Notes under the pieces: generated by a model
Databases searched by the model: none
The model's input: the letters and a program-made list of their open reading frames with translations, nothing else
What the model was told of the DNA's origin: nothing
Origin: Microbacterium sp. LWO12-1.2
Lineage (GTDB): Bacteria > Actinomycetota > Actinomycetes > Actinomycetales > Microbacteriaceae
Reading direction: 5' to 3'
Assembly: GCF_040675875.1 (NCBI RefSeq)
Contig: NZ_JBEGII010000001.1
Coordinates: 2,852,001 to 2,916,000, forward strand
Length of the DNA: 64,000 nt
Position numbers and translations under genes: made by a program
Shown: in pieces, positions 43,701 through 51,506 of the stretch
How positions within the stretch are numbered: position 1 is the stretch's first letter
Layout of the letters: every line of letters starts with the position of its first letter

Positions 43701-44202
43701 GGGCGAGGAAGTCGCTGGTGCCCTGCAGGCGACGTCCGGCCTCGCGCTCACCGAGCACGGCCTCGCCGAGCAGGTTGAGGTTCAGGCGGTTGCCGCTCTT
43801 GCGCAGCTTCGCGATCGCCGGGCCGAGCTTGGCGGGCGTCGCGTCGAGCACCAGGTGGCCGACCATCGCGCGCAGCACCCGGCGGGAGATCGGCACCACG
43901 ACGCCGGGGAGCTTCGGGGCCATGAAGCCACCGGTCTTGATCGCGCTGCGCAGGTACCAGGGCAGCAGCGTCGGGGTGATCTCCGAGATCTCGGCCAGCT
44001 TGCGACCCGCGACGCTCAGGTCTTCGGGGCGCATGACACCGTCGACGAAGCCGACCGTGAAATCGAGTCCGTTCGGATCCTTCAGCACCTCGGCGAGGCG
44101 CTGGGCGGCGGGCTCGACGGGGTGGGTCTCGCTCTCGGTGAGCCAGCGCTGCACGACGGCGGCGACGTCCGAGGTGCGAGGGGTGGTGTCGACGGCAGTC
44201 AT
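40741..44202 (-). CDS. putA: bifunctional proline dehydrogenase / glutamate-semialdehyde dehydrogenase
   Basis: A 1153-residue PutA that oxidises proline to glutamate in two steps. The N-terminal half is the FAD-linked dehydrogenase (GAPIKVRVVKGANLAMEH and the RVGVAGHNLFD-like stretch). The second half is an aldehyde dehydrogenase with catalytic Cys in FGHAGQKCSAASLA. There is no N-terminal ribbon-helix-helix, so it is not self-regulating like E. coli PutA; a divergent LysR regulator probably controls it. The ATG at 44202 has GGAGG 10 nt upstream. Confidence 0.95.
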   Translation of the reverse strand: MTAVDTTPRTSDVAAVVQRWLTESETHPVEPAAQRLAEVLKDPNGLDFTVGFVDGVMRPEDLSVAGRKLAEISEITPTLLPWYLRSAIKTGGFMAPKLPGVVVPISRRVLRAMVGHLVLDATPAKLGPAIAKLRKSGNRLNLNLLGEAVLGEREAGRRLQGTSDFLARDDVDYVSIKVSSVVSQLSMWSFDEAVADVVTRLTPLYELAARSEAAGKAKFINLDMEEFRDLDLTIAAFTSILDQPGLENLEAGIVLQAYLPDALGAMQHLQEWATARRAKGGAPIKVRVVKGANLAMEHVDAAVHGWPLATYSTKQDSDTNYKRVLDWALTPERLDAVRIGVAGHNLFDIAYTWLLSQARGVDGGSLVEYEMLLGMATGQAEAVRKDVGRLLLYTPVVNPAEFDVAIAYLVRRLEENASSENFMSAVFELASNPTLLTRERERFERSLAGLEADRSVPASNRVQNRATEADAATPTTAFHNQPDTDPALGANRAWGRAILQRSVHTTLGVDAIAAARVETTAQLDGIFAAATAAAEKWAALPAAERAAVLHRAGDELSARRGRLLEIMAHEAGKTLAEADPEISEAIDFAHYYAERAKDLETVSGAEFIPSKVTVVTPPWNFPVAIPAGGVLAALASGSGVIIKPAKLTQRCGAVMIEALWAAGVPRDLLALVDLASRDLGTRLVASPEVDRVILTGGYETAQLFRSFRSDLPLLAETSGKNAIIVTPSADLDLAAADVARSAFGHAGQKCSAASLAILVGSVADSRRFERQLVDAVASMRVGLPDDPSTQMGPIIEPADGKLLAALTELGKGEKWLVKPRKLDAEGKQWTPGVKTGVAEGSYFHMTEFFGPVLGIMHAKDLDEAIRLQNAVDYGLTAGLHSLDSAEVATWLDRVEAGNLYVNRGITGAIVQRQPFGGWKRSAVGAGAKAGGPNYLFGLGEWAASELPAAVPGAAMVPAIEGLLRAADGELDGAQSDWLRRAAASDESAWTTEFGAVSDKSGLGVERNLFRYRPVAVDVRLSEDAPLVDSVRVLAAALRSGSPFTVSAASLPSGVEKALRAQGVTVKHEKDAAWAKNYATAVSKGQSSWQRVRLVGGDASALFAALGGSPDVAVWSHAVTGAGRVEMLPFLHEQAVSITNHRFGNPTGLTDGVI

Positions 44203-44310
44203 CGGCGGGGAACCTCCAGGTCGGGAGCGCACACCTCGGGATCGTGTGCGGCTGGATCATTGTCATCCGCGACGGTAGGCTCCGTCTATCAACCGATTCG
44301 AGTGGATTCT

Positions 44311-44327
44311 GTTCACTCAGACTGAAC
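44311..44327. promoter_or_regulatory. LysR-type dyad between putA and LysR gene
   Basis: GTTCACTCAGACTGAAC, a 5-bp inverted repeat with 7-bp centre and the T-N11-A pattern of LysR regulators. It is 29 bp before the LysR GTG. Confidence 0.65.
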
Positions 44328-44355
44328 ATGTTTCCCCGACCCGGAGGGATCCCGC

Positions 44356-45264
44356 GTGCTCGACGTCAACCGCCTGCGGATGCTCGTGGAGCTGAGTCGC
44401 CGCGGCACCCTCTCGGCCGTGGCGGACGCCCTCTCGTACAGCAAGGCCTCGGTGTCGCAGCAGTTGAGCGCGCTGGAGCGCGATGTCGGCGTGCCGCTGC
44501 TGCGCCGGGTCGGCCGTGGCGTGCAGTTCACCCCGCAGGGCAACGTGCTGGTGGCCGAGGCGATCGGCATCCTCGATCAGCTCGAGCACGCCCAGGTCGC
44601 GGTGGCGGAGTCGCTGACCGAGGTGACCGGTACCGTGCGCATCGCGGTGTTCCAGTCCGCCGCGCACTCGCTGCTCCCCCGCGCGCTCGAATCGCTCAAG
44701 GACGATCATCCGGCGCTGCGCGTCGAAGTCACAGAGTGCGATCCCGAGACCGGGCTGGTCGGCGTCTCCAGCCGTGACTTCGATCTGATCCTCGCCGAAC
44801 AGTACCCCGGCGTCACTCGTCCGATCCACGCCGACCTCGACCGCGTCGCCCTCGCCCACGACGCGATCGCCCTCGCTCGCCACCCCGGCACGCCCGACAC
44901 CACGGATGCCGTCGCCGCCCTCTGGTCGACGCGCGAGCAGCCGTGGGTGCTCGAGCCCGCCGGTACCGCATCACGCGCCTGGGCCGAGCAGCTGTGCCGC
45001 ACGGCCGGCTTCGAACCGGACGTGCGTTTCGAGGTCGCCGACCTCACCGCGCATGTGCGGCTCATCCGCGCCGGACTCGCCACCGGGCTCCTGCCTGAGC
45101 TCGTCTGGGCGGGCGAGAACCCCACGGTGGCGCTCACTCCTCTTCCGCAGCAGCCGCGGCGCGAGATCTTCTCCTCCGCCCGACGGGTGTCCGCCGCGGC
45201 CCCATCGATCCGCGCGGTACGCCGAGCCCTGGCATCCGCCGCCTCGCACAACCTCCTCGACTGA
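44356..45264 (+). CDS. LysR-family transcriptional regulator
   Basis: A 302-residue LTTR with an N-terminal winged helix (NRLRMLVELSRRGTLSAVADALSYSKASVSQQLSALERDVG) and a periplasmic-binding-protein-like effector domain. It diverges from putA across 153 bp. A GTTCA-N7-TGAAC dyad, matching the T-N11-A LysR pattern, lies in this gap near its start, so it probably senses proline, glutamate or a related metabolite. The GTG start follows a GGAGGG site. Confidence 0.88.
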   Translation: MLDVNRLRMLVELSRRGTLSAVADALSYSKASVSQQLSALERDVGVPLLRRVGRGVQFTPQGNVLVAEAIGILDQLEHAQVAVAESLTEVTGTVRIAVFQSAAHSLLPRALESLKDDHPALRVEVTECDPETGLVGVSSRDFDLILAEQYPGVTRPIHADLDRVALAHDAIALARHPGTPDTTDAVAALWSTREQPWVLEPAGTASRAWAEQLCRTAGFEPDVRFEVADLTAHVRLIRAGLATGLLPELVWAGENPTVALTPLPQQPRREIFSSARRVSAAAPSIRAVRRALASAASHNLLD

Positions 45265-45327
45265 CACTTCCGTGTCACGCAGGGCCGGAGATCGTCATCT
45301 TCCGTCATCCGGGAACAGAGCGGGAAT

Positions 45328-45343
45328 ATGCATGCACATGCAT
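45328..45343. promoter_or_regulatory. ATGCATG-CA-CATGCAT dyad upstream of nitroreductase
   Basis: A perfect 7-bp inverted repeat around 2 bp, upstream of the nitroreductase start by 62 nt. It resembles small-dimer repressor operators; the regulator is unknown. Confidence 0.55.
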
Positions 45344-45367
45344 CCGTTGAGTCCCGTGTAGCCGGAC

Positions 45368-45390
45368 GAAGGAGTCCGATCCACTCCTTC
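45368..45390 (+). promoter_or_regulatory. 8-bp-arm hairpin in nitroreductase leader
   Basis: GAAGGAGT (45368-45375) and ACTCCTTC (45383-45390), loop 7 nt, directly before the GAAAGG ribosome binding site. In RNA it could hide a second GGAG-like site. Confidence 0.45.
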
Positions 45391-45404
45391 TGAAAGGCAC
45401 TTCC

Positions 45405-45992
45405 GTGAGCACTCCCGTGATCGACCGCACCGCCCCGACCGAGCACCCCGTCCTCGACGTCCTCGCCGGACGCTGGAGCCCCCGCGCCTTCGATGCGCAG
45501 AACACGATCGACGAGGGCAAGCTCGCCACCGCTCTCGAGGCCGCCCGCTGGAGCCCGTCCGCCAACAACTCACAGCCGTGGCGCTTCATCGTCGCCCGTC
45601 GCGGGACCGCCCTGCATGCGCAGGTCGTCGATTCGCTCGTCGGGTTCAACCAGACCTGGGCAGTGAACGCCGCCGTGCTCGTCGTCGCGATCGCCGAGAC
45701 CGCGACCGCGGACGGCACCCCGATCACCCACGCCTTCTACGACCTCGGCCAGGCCGTCGCCCACTTCTCGGTGCAGGCGCACCACGACGGTCTGCTCGTG
45801 CACCAGATGAGCGGCTTCGACCCGGAGGTCGTGCGCGAGTTCGCCGACCTCGATGAGCGTTTCGTCCCCGCCACCGTCTTCGCCGTGGGCGAGTTCGGTG
45901 ATGTCGAGACCCTGCCCGAGGTGCTGCAGGAGCGCGAGGTCGCCCCGCGCGTGCGTCGCCCGATCGCTGAGACGGTCATCCTCAGCGCCTGA
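45405..45992 (+). CDS. nitroreductase-family FMN-dependent oxidoreductase
   Basis: A 195-residue flavoprotein with the nitroreductase pattern: VLAGRWSPRAFDAQNTID, AARWSPSANNSQPWRFIVARRG, and the C-terminal VFAVGEFGDVETLPEVLQEREVAPRVRRPI. It is of the short (about 200-residue) RutE/Frm2-like group, which reduces quinones, nitro compounds or malonic semialdehyde. A GAAAGG site precedes the GTG. Upstream are a 16-bp dyad and an 8-bp-arm hairpin. The role is unknown. Confidence 0.87.
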   Translation: MSTPVIDRTAPTEHPVLDVLAGRWSPRAFDAQNTIDEGKLATALEAARWSPSANNSQPWRFIVARRGTALHAQVVDSLVGFNQTWAVNAAVLVVAIAETATADGTPITHAFYDLGQAVAHFSVQAHHDGLLVHQMSGFDPEVVREFADLDERFVPATVFAVGEFGDVETLPEVLQEREVAPRVRRPIAETVILSA

Positions 45993-46007
45993 ACCACCCC
46001 CACACGC

Positions 46008-46045
46008 GAAGAGCGCCGCCCCGGACTTCCGGGGCGGCGCTCTTC
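46008..46045. terminator. terminator between nitroreductase and clpB
   Basis: A perfect 17-bp stem (GAAGAGCGCCGCCCCGG with CCGGGGCGGCGCTCTTC), loop ACTT, followed by TGTTT. It serves both convergent genes. Confidence 0.9.
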
Positions 46046-46066
46046 TGTTTCAGCGAGGTGGAGGAC

Positions 46067-48274
46067 TCAGTCCTCGATCAGTTCGGCCTCGATCACGTCG
46101 CCGTCGAGATCCGGCCCAGGGGTGGTGCTGGTGAGCACCAGGCCGGACCCATCGGCCGCCATGTCGACCCGCACCGTGTCGCCATCGCGCACACCGCCCG
46201 AGAGCAGCGCGGTCGCCAGCTTGTTCTGCACCTCGGACTGGATCAGTCGCCGCAGCGGACGCGCACCGAACATCGGGTCATAGCCGCGCTCCGCAAGCCA
46301 CGACCGCGCATCGGGGGTGACCGCGAGGGTGAGTCGGCGGTCGCGCAGCCGCGTGTGCAGCTGGTCGACCGACAGCTCGACGATCTGTGCGAGGTCGTCT
46401 TCGCTGAGCGCCTGGAACATCACGATGTCGTCGAGACGGTTCAGAAACTCCGGACGGAACGCCTGCCGCACGAGCGCCATGACCTGATCGCGCTTCTCGT
46501 CCGGCGCGAGCACCGGATCGATCAGGATCGGCGAGCCGAGGTTCGACGTCAGGATCAGGATCACGTTCGAGAAGTCGACCGTGCGGCCCTGACCGTCGGT
46601 GAGTCGGCCGTCGTCGAGCACCTGCAGCAGCACGTCGAACACTTCGGGGTGCGCCTTCTCCACCTCGTCGAGCAGGATCACGCTGTACGGGCGACGTCGC
46701 ACGGCCTCGGTCAGCTGACCACCCTGCTCGTAGCCGACGTACCCAGGAGGAGCACCGACGAGGCGCGAGACGGAGTGCTTCTCGCCGTACTCCGACATGT
46801 CGATGCGCACCATGGCGTGCTCGTCGTCGAAGAGGAACTCCGCCAACGCCTTGGCCAGCTCGGTCTTGCCCACACCGGTCGGGCCGAGGAACAGGAACGA
46901 ACCGGTCGGCCGACCGGGGTCGCTGATGCCGGCACGGGAGCGGCGCACCGCATCGGACACCGCCTTGACGGCATCCTTCTGTCCGATGAGGCGCTTGCCC
47001 AGCTCGGCTTCGAGGTGCAGCAGCTTCTCGGACTCGCCCTGCAGCAGGCGTCCGACGGGGATCCCGGTCCACGCCGCGATGACGCCGGCGATGTCCTCGT
47101 CGGTGACCTGCTCGTTGACCATGCGGCCCTCGTCCGGTTCGGACTGCTCCGACCGCTCCGCCTCGATCAGCTCGCGCTCGAGCGCCGGGATGTCGGCGTA
47201 CAGCAGCCGCGATGCACGCTCGAGGTTGCCCTCGCGCTGCGCCCGCTCGGCGTCGCTGCGGGCGGCATCGAGCCGCGTCTTCAGGTCGCCGACGCGGTTC
47301 AGCGATGCGCGCTCGCGCTCCCACCGGGCCTGCAGCTCGCCGAGCTTGGCCTCTTCGGTCGCGAGGTCGGCGCGAAGGGTGGCGAGGCGCTCCTTGGAGG
47401 CCGCGTCCTTCTCCTTCTTGAGCGCGAGCTCCTCGAGCTTGAGACGATCGACGTGCCGCCGCAGCTCGTCGATCTCGACCGGCGCGGAGTCGATCTCCAT
47501 GCGCAGCCGCGAGGCGGCCTCGTCGATCAGGTCGATGGCCTTGTCTGGCAGCTGTCGCGCAGGCAGATAGCGGTTCGACAGGGATGCCGCCGCCACCAGA
47601 GCACCGTCGGAGATGGCGACCTTGTGGTGCGCCTCGTAGCGCTCCTTGAGTCCGCGCAGGATCGCGATCGTGTCTTCGACCGTCGGCTCTCCCACATACA
47701 CCTGCTGGAAGCGGCGTTCGAGGGCGGCATCCTTCTCGATGAACTCGCGGTACTCGTTGAGCGTGGTGGCGCCGATCAGGCGCAGCTCGCCGCGGGCCAG
47801 CATCGGCTTGAGCATGTTGGAGGCCGCGACCGAACCCTCGCCGCCACCGGCGCCCATCAGCACGTGCAGCTCGTCGATGAAGGTGATGACCTGCCCGTCG
47901 GACTCGGTGATCTCCTTGAGAACCTGCTTCAGACGCTCCTCGAACTGGCCGCGGTACATCGCACCGGCGACGAGCGCCGAGATGTCGAGGGTGATCAGCT
48001 CCTTGTCCTTGAGGGACTCGGCGACGTCTCCTGCGACGATGCGCTGGGCGAGACCCTCGACGACCGCCGTCTTCCCGACGCCGGGCTCGCCGATCAGCAC
48101 CGGGTTGTTCTTGGTGCGGCGGGTGAGCACCTGGCTGACGCGTCGGATCTCGCTGTCACGCCCGATCACGGGGTCGAGCTTTCCCTGGCGCGCGCGGTCG
48201 GTGAGATTGATACCGAACTGCTCGAGGGCGGACTGCTGATCTTGGTTCTGCGGACTGTTCTGCGGGTTCGTCAT
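46067..48274 (-). CDS. clpB: ClpB-type AAA+ disaggregase lacking the N-terminal domain
   Basis: A 735-residue Hsp100. NBD1 has Walker A GEPGVGKT at 62-69, followed by the ClpB-type coiled-coil middle domain (RREGAEI... type charged helix ~290-420). NBD2 carries [23 protein letters not shown]. The first residues run straight into the linker before NBD1, so the Clp_N double repeat (~145 residues) is absent. There is no room for it upstream: a perfect AGGAGG site precedes the ATG, and the HAIR promoter lies 60-80 nt further. It is the protein-disaggregation chaperone partner of DnaK. Confidence 0.93.
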   Translation of the reverse strand: MTNPQNSPQNQDQQSALEQFGINLTDRARQGKLDPVIGRDSEIRRVSQVLTRRTKNNPVLIGEPGVGKTAVVEGLAQRIVAGDVAESLKDKELITLDISALVAGAMYRGQFEERLKQVLKEITESDGQVITFIDELHVLMGAGGGEGSVAASNMLKPMLARGELRLIGATTLNEYREFIEKDAALERRFQQVYVGEPTVEDTIAILRGLKERYEAHHKVAISDGALVAAASLSNRYLPARQLPDKAIDLIDEAASRLRMEIDSAPVEIDELRRHVDRLKLEELALKKEKDAASKERLATLRADLATEEAKLGELQARWERERASLNRVGDLKTRLDAARSDAERAQREGNLERASRLLYADIPALERELIEAERSEQSEPDEGRMVNEQVTDEDIAGVIAAWTGIPVGRLLQGESEKLLHLEAELGKRLIGQKDAVKAVSDAVRRSRAGISDPGRPTGSFLFLGPTGVGKTELAKALAEFLFDDEHAMVRIDMSEYGEKHSVSRLVGAPPGYVGYEQGGQLTEAVRRRPYSVILLDEVEKAHPEVFDVLLQVLDDGRLTDGQGRTVDFSNVILILTSNLGSPILIDPVLAPDEKRDQVMALVRQAFRPEFLNRLDDIVMFQALSEDDLAQIVELSVDQLHTRLRDRRLTLAVTPDARSWLAERGYDPMFGARPLRRLIQSEVQNKLATALLSGGVRDGDTVRVDMAADGSGLVLTSTTPGPDLDGDVIEAELIED

Positions 48275-48327
48275 CTGTCCCTCCTGAGGAGACTCCTTCT
48301 TGCCGGATCCGCCCGACCATCGGCCGA

Positions 48328-48357
48328 ACGGTAAAAGTTGAGTTATGTTGACTCAAG
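48328..48357 (-). promoter_or_regulatory. HAIR operator with clpB promoter
   Basis: TTGAGTTATGTTGACTCAA (48338-48356) is a HAIR-type HspR site (CTTGAGT-N7-ACTCAAG consensus). Read on the minus strand it includes the -35 TTGAGT; TACCGT follows exactly 17 nt later as -10 (48328-48333). HspR binding would block RNA polymerase. Confidence 0.9.
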
Positions 48358-48395
48358 TTTAGCAGGCGGTGACCCCGCGGGCAATGCCCCTCGAA

Positions 48396-49610
48396 TCAGC
48401 GCGCGGCAAGCACCGAATCCCAGATAGCCGCCGCGACCTGGCGTTTTGTTCCGGACGACGCCGCCACCACCGCGCCTCCCGCTCCGATGATCTCGACCGC
48501 GTTCTCCGCACGCTCGAAGCCGTGCTCGGCGTCGGCGAGGTTCACTGCGAGCAGGTCGACGCCCTTGCGCTCGCGCTTGCGCCTCGCGCGCTCGCGTCGC
48601 TGCTCGGGGTCACGCAGCGTCTCCGCGGCGAATGCGATGATCGTCTGTCCGGCAGGCGCCCGCCCGTCGGCGCGTGCGGCGGCGAGGGCCGCGACCACGT
48701 CTTCGTTCTCGATGAGGTCGATGCGCGTGAGCACACCCTCCTCCTTCGTGAGCTTGTGGTCGGAGGCCTCGGCCGGGCGGTAGTCCGCAACCGCGGCCGC
48801 CATGATCACGACATCGGCGCGAGAGGCGGCTTCCTTCATCGCGGCCGAGAGCTCGGCGGCGGTCCCGACGTCCTGCACACGGATCGATGGGTGCGCTGCG
48901 GCGGCACGGACGGCGGACTCGACATGCGCGGCGACCAGCACGACCTCCGCGCCGCGTGCTGCGGCCTCGGCGGCGAGCGCTGCTCCCTGGCGTCCGCTGG
49001 AGCGGTTGCCGAGGAAGCGCACCGGGTCGATCGGCTCGCGCGTGCCCCCGGCGGAGATGGCGACGCGGAGACCGGCGAGATCCTGCGGAGCGACCACGGC
49101 CAGCGCGGCGGCGACGATCTCTTCCGGCTCCGACATCCGGCCCGGTCCTGTGTCCCCACCGGCGAGCTCGCCCTCCGCGGGGCCGACGATCTGCACGCCC
49201 CGCGAGCGGAGGGTCGCGATGTTCGCCTGCGTGGCCGGATGCCGCCACATCTCGTTGTGCATGGCAGGGGCGATCACGACCGGGGCCAACGTGGCCAGCA
49301 GCGTGGTGCCGAGCAGATCGCTCGCGAGGCCCGCGGCCATCGAGGCGATGGTGTTCGCGGTCGCCGGGGCGACGATCACCAGGTCGGCCGTCTGCCCGAT
49401 GGCGACGTGACGCACCTTCGCGACATCGTCATGCACGCTCGTGGTGACCGGATGCCGGCTGATCGCCTCCCAGGTGGGCAGTCCGACGAAGCGCAGCGCG
49501 TCTTCGGTCGGCACCACGGTCACATCATGACCGGCCTTCGTGAGCAGGCGCACCAGGTGCACGGACTTGTAGGCGGCGATACCACCGGTGACTCCGACGA
49601 CGATGTTCAC
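48396..49610 (-). CDS. coaBC: bifunctional phosphopantothenoylcysteine decarboxylase / synthetase
   Basis: A 404-residue CoaBC of coenzyme A synthesis. The CoaC half (1-185) binds FMN: NIVVGVTGGIAAYKSVHL, APATANTIASMAAGLASDLL, and VIAPAMHNEMWRHPATQAN. The CoaB half (~190-404) has ISAGGTREPIDPVRFLGNRSSGRQG and AAAVADYRP. The CoaC flap reads AGGDTGPGRM, where E. coli Dfp has Cys in ACGD. GTG lies 6 nt after CAGAAT. It is divergent from the NRDE gene. Confidence 0.94.
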   Translation of the reverse strand: MNIVVGVTGGIAAYKSVHLVRLLTKAGHDVTVVPTEDALRFVGLPTWEAISRHPVTTSVHDDVAKVRHVAIGQTADLVIVAPATANTIASMAAGLASDLLGTTLLATLAPVVIAPAMHNEMWRHPATQANIATLRSRGVQIVGPAEGELAGGDTGPGRMSEPEEIVAAALAVVAPQDLAGLRVAISAGGTREPIDPVRFLGNRSSGRQGAALAAEAAARGAEVVLVAAHVESAVRAAAAHPSIRVQDVGTAAELSAAMKEAASRADVVIMAAAVADYRPAEASDHKLTKEEGVLTRIDLIENEDVVAALAAARADGRAPAGQTIIAFAAETLRDPEQRRERARRKRERKGVDLLAVNLADAEHGFERAENAVEIIGAGGAVVAASSGTKRQVAAAIWDSVLAAR

Positions 49611-49622
49611 ATTCCGATTCTG
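49608..49622 (-). promoter_or_regulatory. -10 and start of coaBC
   Basis: CAGAAT, spacer cggaat (6 nt), then GTG. Confidence 0.5.
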
Positions 49623-49664
49623 CCGCAGCGGGGTCGCGCCAGGGCCGCTGTCTGTGCACGCTCC

Positions 49665-49680
49665 TAGACTGAGACGCGTG
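49665..49680 (+). promoter_or_regulatory. -10 and start of NRDE gene
   Basis: TAGACT, spacer gagacgc (7 nt), then GTG. Confidence 0.6.
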
Positions 49681-50379
49681 TGCACTGTCGTGATCGATGT
49701 CGAGGATGCCGGATCTGCACGACTTCTCGCGGTGCGCGACGAGGACCCGCAGCGCGAGTGGGATGGACTAGGCGCCTGGTGGCCCGAGCGGTACCCCGGG
49801 GTCACCGGCATCCGCGACCGCCGTGCGGGCGGTGCCTGGCTCGCGGTGAACGCCGCCGAACGGCGACTGGCCGTGCTGCTCAACCGTGCCGACGTGGGCG
49901 ACCTGACCGAGGACCGGGCGGTCTCCCGAGGGTCGCTCGCACTCGAGTCCGTCGCAGGTCGCTCACCCGCGGGGCCGCTGCCCATGCACGGCTTCAACCT
50001 GCTCGAGGTGCAGCCCGAGGGCGCGCGAGTGCTTTCCTGGGACGGCGTCGCCCTGCGAGAGACCCCGGTCGACGCGGGCACCCACATGATCGCGCACGAC
50101 GATCTGGATGACGACGCGACGCCGCGCATCCACGCCTGGCTGCCCCGGTTCCGGGCTCTCGGCCCCGCAGCGGCGAGCCCGGAGTGGGCGGAGGAGTGGA
50201 TCGCGCTGCTGGCCGAGACCGCCACCCTCTCCCCCGAGGACGACAGGGCCATCATCCGCGACAACCGTCCCCACGGCTATCCCACGCAGTCACTGCTGTA
50301 CTGCGTGGCATCCGTCACAGGCGCGGGCGTCGAGGTGCACGACCGCGCACTCCCCTCGCCCGCACACTGGAGCGACTGA
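49678..50379 (+). CDS. NRDE/TANGO2-family Ntn-hydrolase-like protein
   Basis: A 233-residue protein. It starts V/M-CTVVIDVEDA, and Cys2 would become the N-terminal nucleophile after methionine removal, as in the NRDE (TANGO2) family. The family motif NRDE itself is only approximated by VRDEDPQREWDGLGAWWPERYPGVTGIRD. LNRADVGD and the C-terminal PHGYPTQSLLYCVASV fit. Function of this family is poorly known; a haem-trafficking link has been proposed for eukaryotic members. The GTG lies 7 nt after TAGACT. Confidence 0.75.
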   Translation: MCTVVIDVEDAGSARLLAVRDEDPQREWDGLGAWWPERYPGVTGIRDRRAGGAWLAVNAAERRLAVLLNRADVGDLTEDRAVSRGSLALESVAGRSPAGPLPMHGFNLLEVQPEGARVLSWDGVALRETPVDAGTHMIAHDDLDDDATPRIHAWLPRFRALGPAAASPEWAEEWIALLAETATLSPEDDRAIIRDNRPHGYPTQSLLYCVASVTGAGVEVHDRALPSPAHWSD

Positions 50380-50474
50380 CCGCCTCCCACGCCTCCGAGG
50401 TAGCCCGCGACTGCGTAGTCATGTGCCGCAGCGCCTCCGTCTACGATGGGAGTCCCGGACGGAAGAGGGAGACC

Positions 50475-51482
50475 ATGCCGCCCAGATCACGTGGAGTGAC
50501 GAGCATCGACGTCGCCAAGGCAGCAGGTGTGTCGCAGACGACCGTGTCGCGCATCGTCAACGGCCACGAGGGGGTGTCGGAGCGCGTCCGCACCAAGGTC
50601 GAGAACGCCATCCAACAGCTGGGATACCGCCCGAACCTCAGCGCCCGCAGCCTGGTGACCAGCCGTACGCACACGATCGGCGTCGTGCTCGGCGACCCGC
50701 GCAACAGTTACTACGCGGAACTGCTGCACACGATCAGCGACGAGCTCACCCGCGCCGGGTACCGCGCCCTCATCCTCAGCGGACGCGCCGACACCACGGA
50801 AGACCTGGCGAGGACACTGTGGGAGACCAACGTCGACGCCGTGATCCTGACGACCACCCTGCTGCCGCCGGATGACGAGGGGCGCATCGTCTCTCTCGGC
50901 GTGCCCTCCGTCACGATGGGCCCCGGGACCGCCCCCGAGACGGCGACGATCTCGCCGGACAACATGGAGGGCGGGCGCATCGCCGGACGCCATCTGGTAT
51001 CGCTCGGACACCGACGCATCGGAGTGATCGCCGGACCGCTGGGCGCGGCCTCCGTGCGCGATCGTCACGACGGCTTCCTGCAGGAGCTGGCTGCGGCCGA
51101 GGTCCCCTTCGACGACGACCTGCTCGAGGTCGCGGACCTCGACTACACCCGTGCGTTCGAGGCGACCACCCGTCTGCTGCAGCGCGCAGAGCCGCCCACC
51201 GCGCTGTTCTGCCACAACGACCTCGTCGCCTTCGGTGCGATGAACGCCGCGAAGGCGCTGGGTGTCTCGGTGCCGGAGGATGTGTCGATCCTGGGCTTCG
51301 ACGACGTGGCCATGTCGTCCTGGGAGGCGTTCGATCTGACGACCGTGCGTCAGCCGATCCTGGAGATGGCGCGCGGCGCGGTCGAGATGACACTGGCGCT
51401 GCTGGCCGAGCCTGCGCAGGAGCGGGCGCATGTCGTGCTCCCGTGCACCCTGGTCGAGCGCTCGACGACCCGCGCACTCTGA
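50475..51482 (+). CDS. LacI-family transcriptional regulator
   Basis: A 335-residue regulator with HTH (TSIDVAKAAGVSQTTVSRIVNG) and a sugar-binding PBP-like domain (~60-330) including ILGFDDVAMSSWEAFDLTTVRQP. GAGGGAG precedes the ATG at 50475 by 4 nt; the much longer upstream frame is not used. No sugar operon is adjacent, so its target lies elsewhere or nearby genes are not sugar genes. Confidence 0.9.
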   Translation: MPPRSRGVTSIDVAKAAGVSQTTVSRIVNGHEGVSERVRTKVENAIQQLGYRPNLSARSLVTSRTHTIGVVLGDPRNSYYAELLHTISDELTRAGYRALILSGRADTTEDLARTLWETNVDAVILTTTLLPPDDEGRIVSLGVPSVTMGPGTAPETATISPDNMEGGRIAGRHLVSLGHRRIGVIAGPLGAASVRDRHDGFLQELAAAEVPFDDDLLEVADLDYTRAFEATTRLLQRAEPPTALFCHNDLVAFGAMNAAKALGVSVPEDVSILGFDDVAMSSWEAFDLTTVRQPILEMARGAVEMTLALLAEPAQERAHVVLPCTLVERSTTRAL

Positions 51483-51506
51483 GTCGGGCAGGAAGAGGAT
51501 GCCGAC

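Noticed and set aside
46058..48334. A 758-codon plus-strand frame opposite clpB
   Set aside because: Complement shadow; the minus strand carries the complete ClpB motifs.
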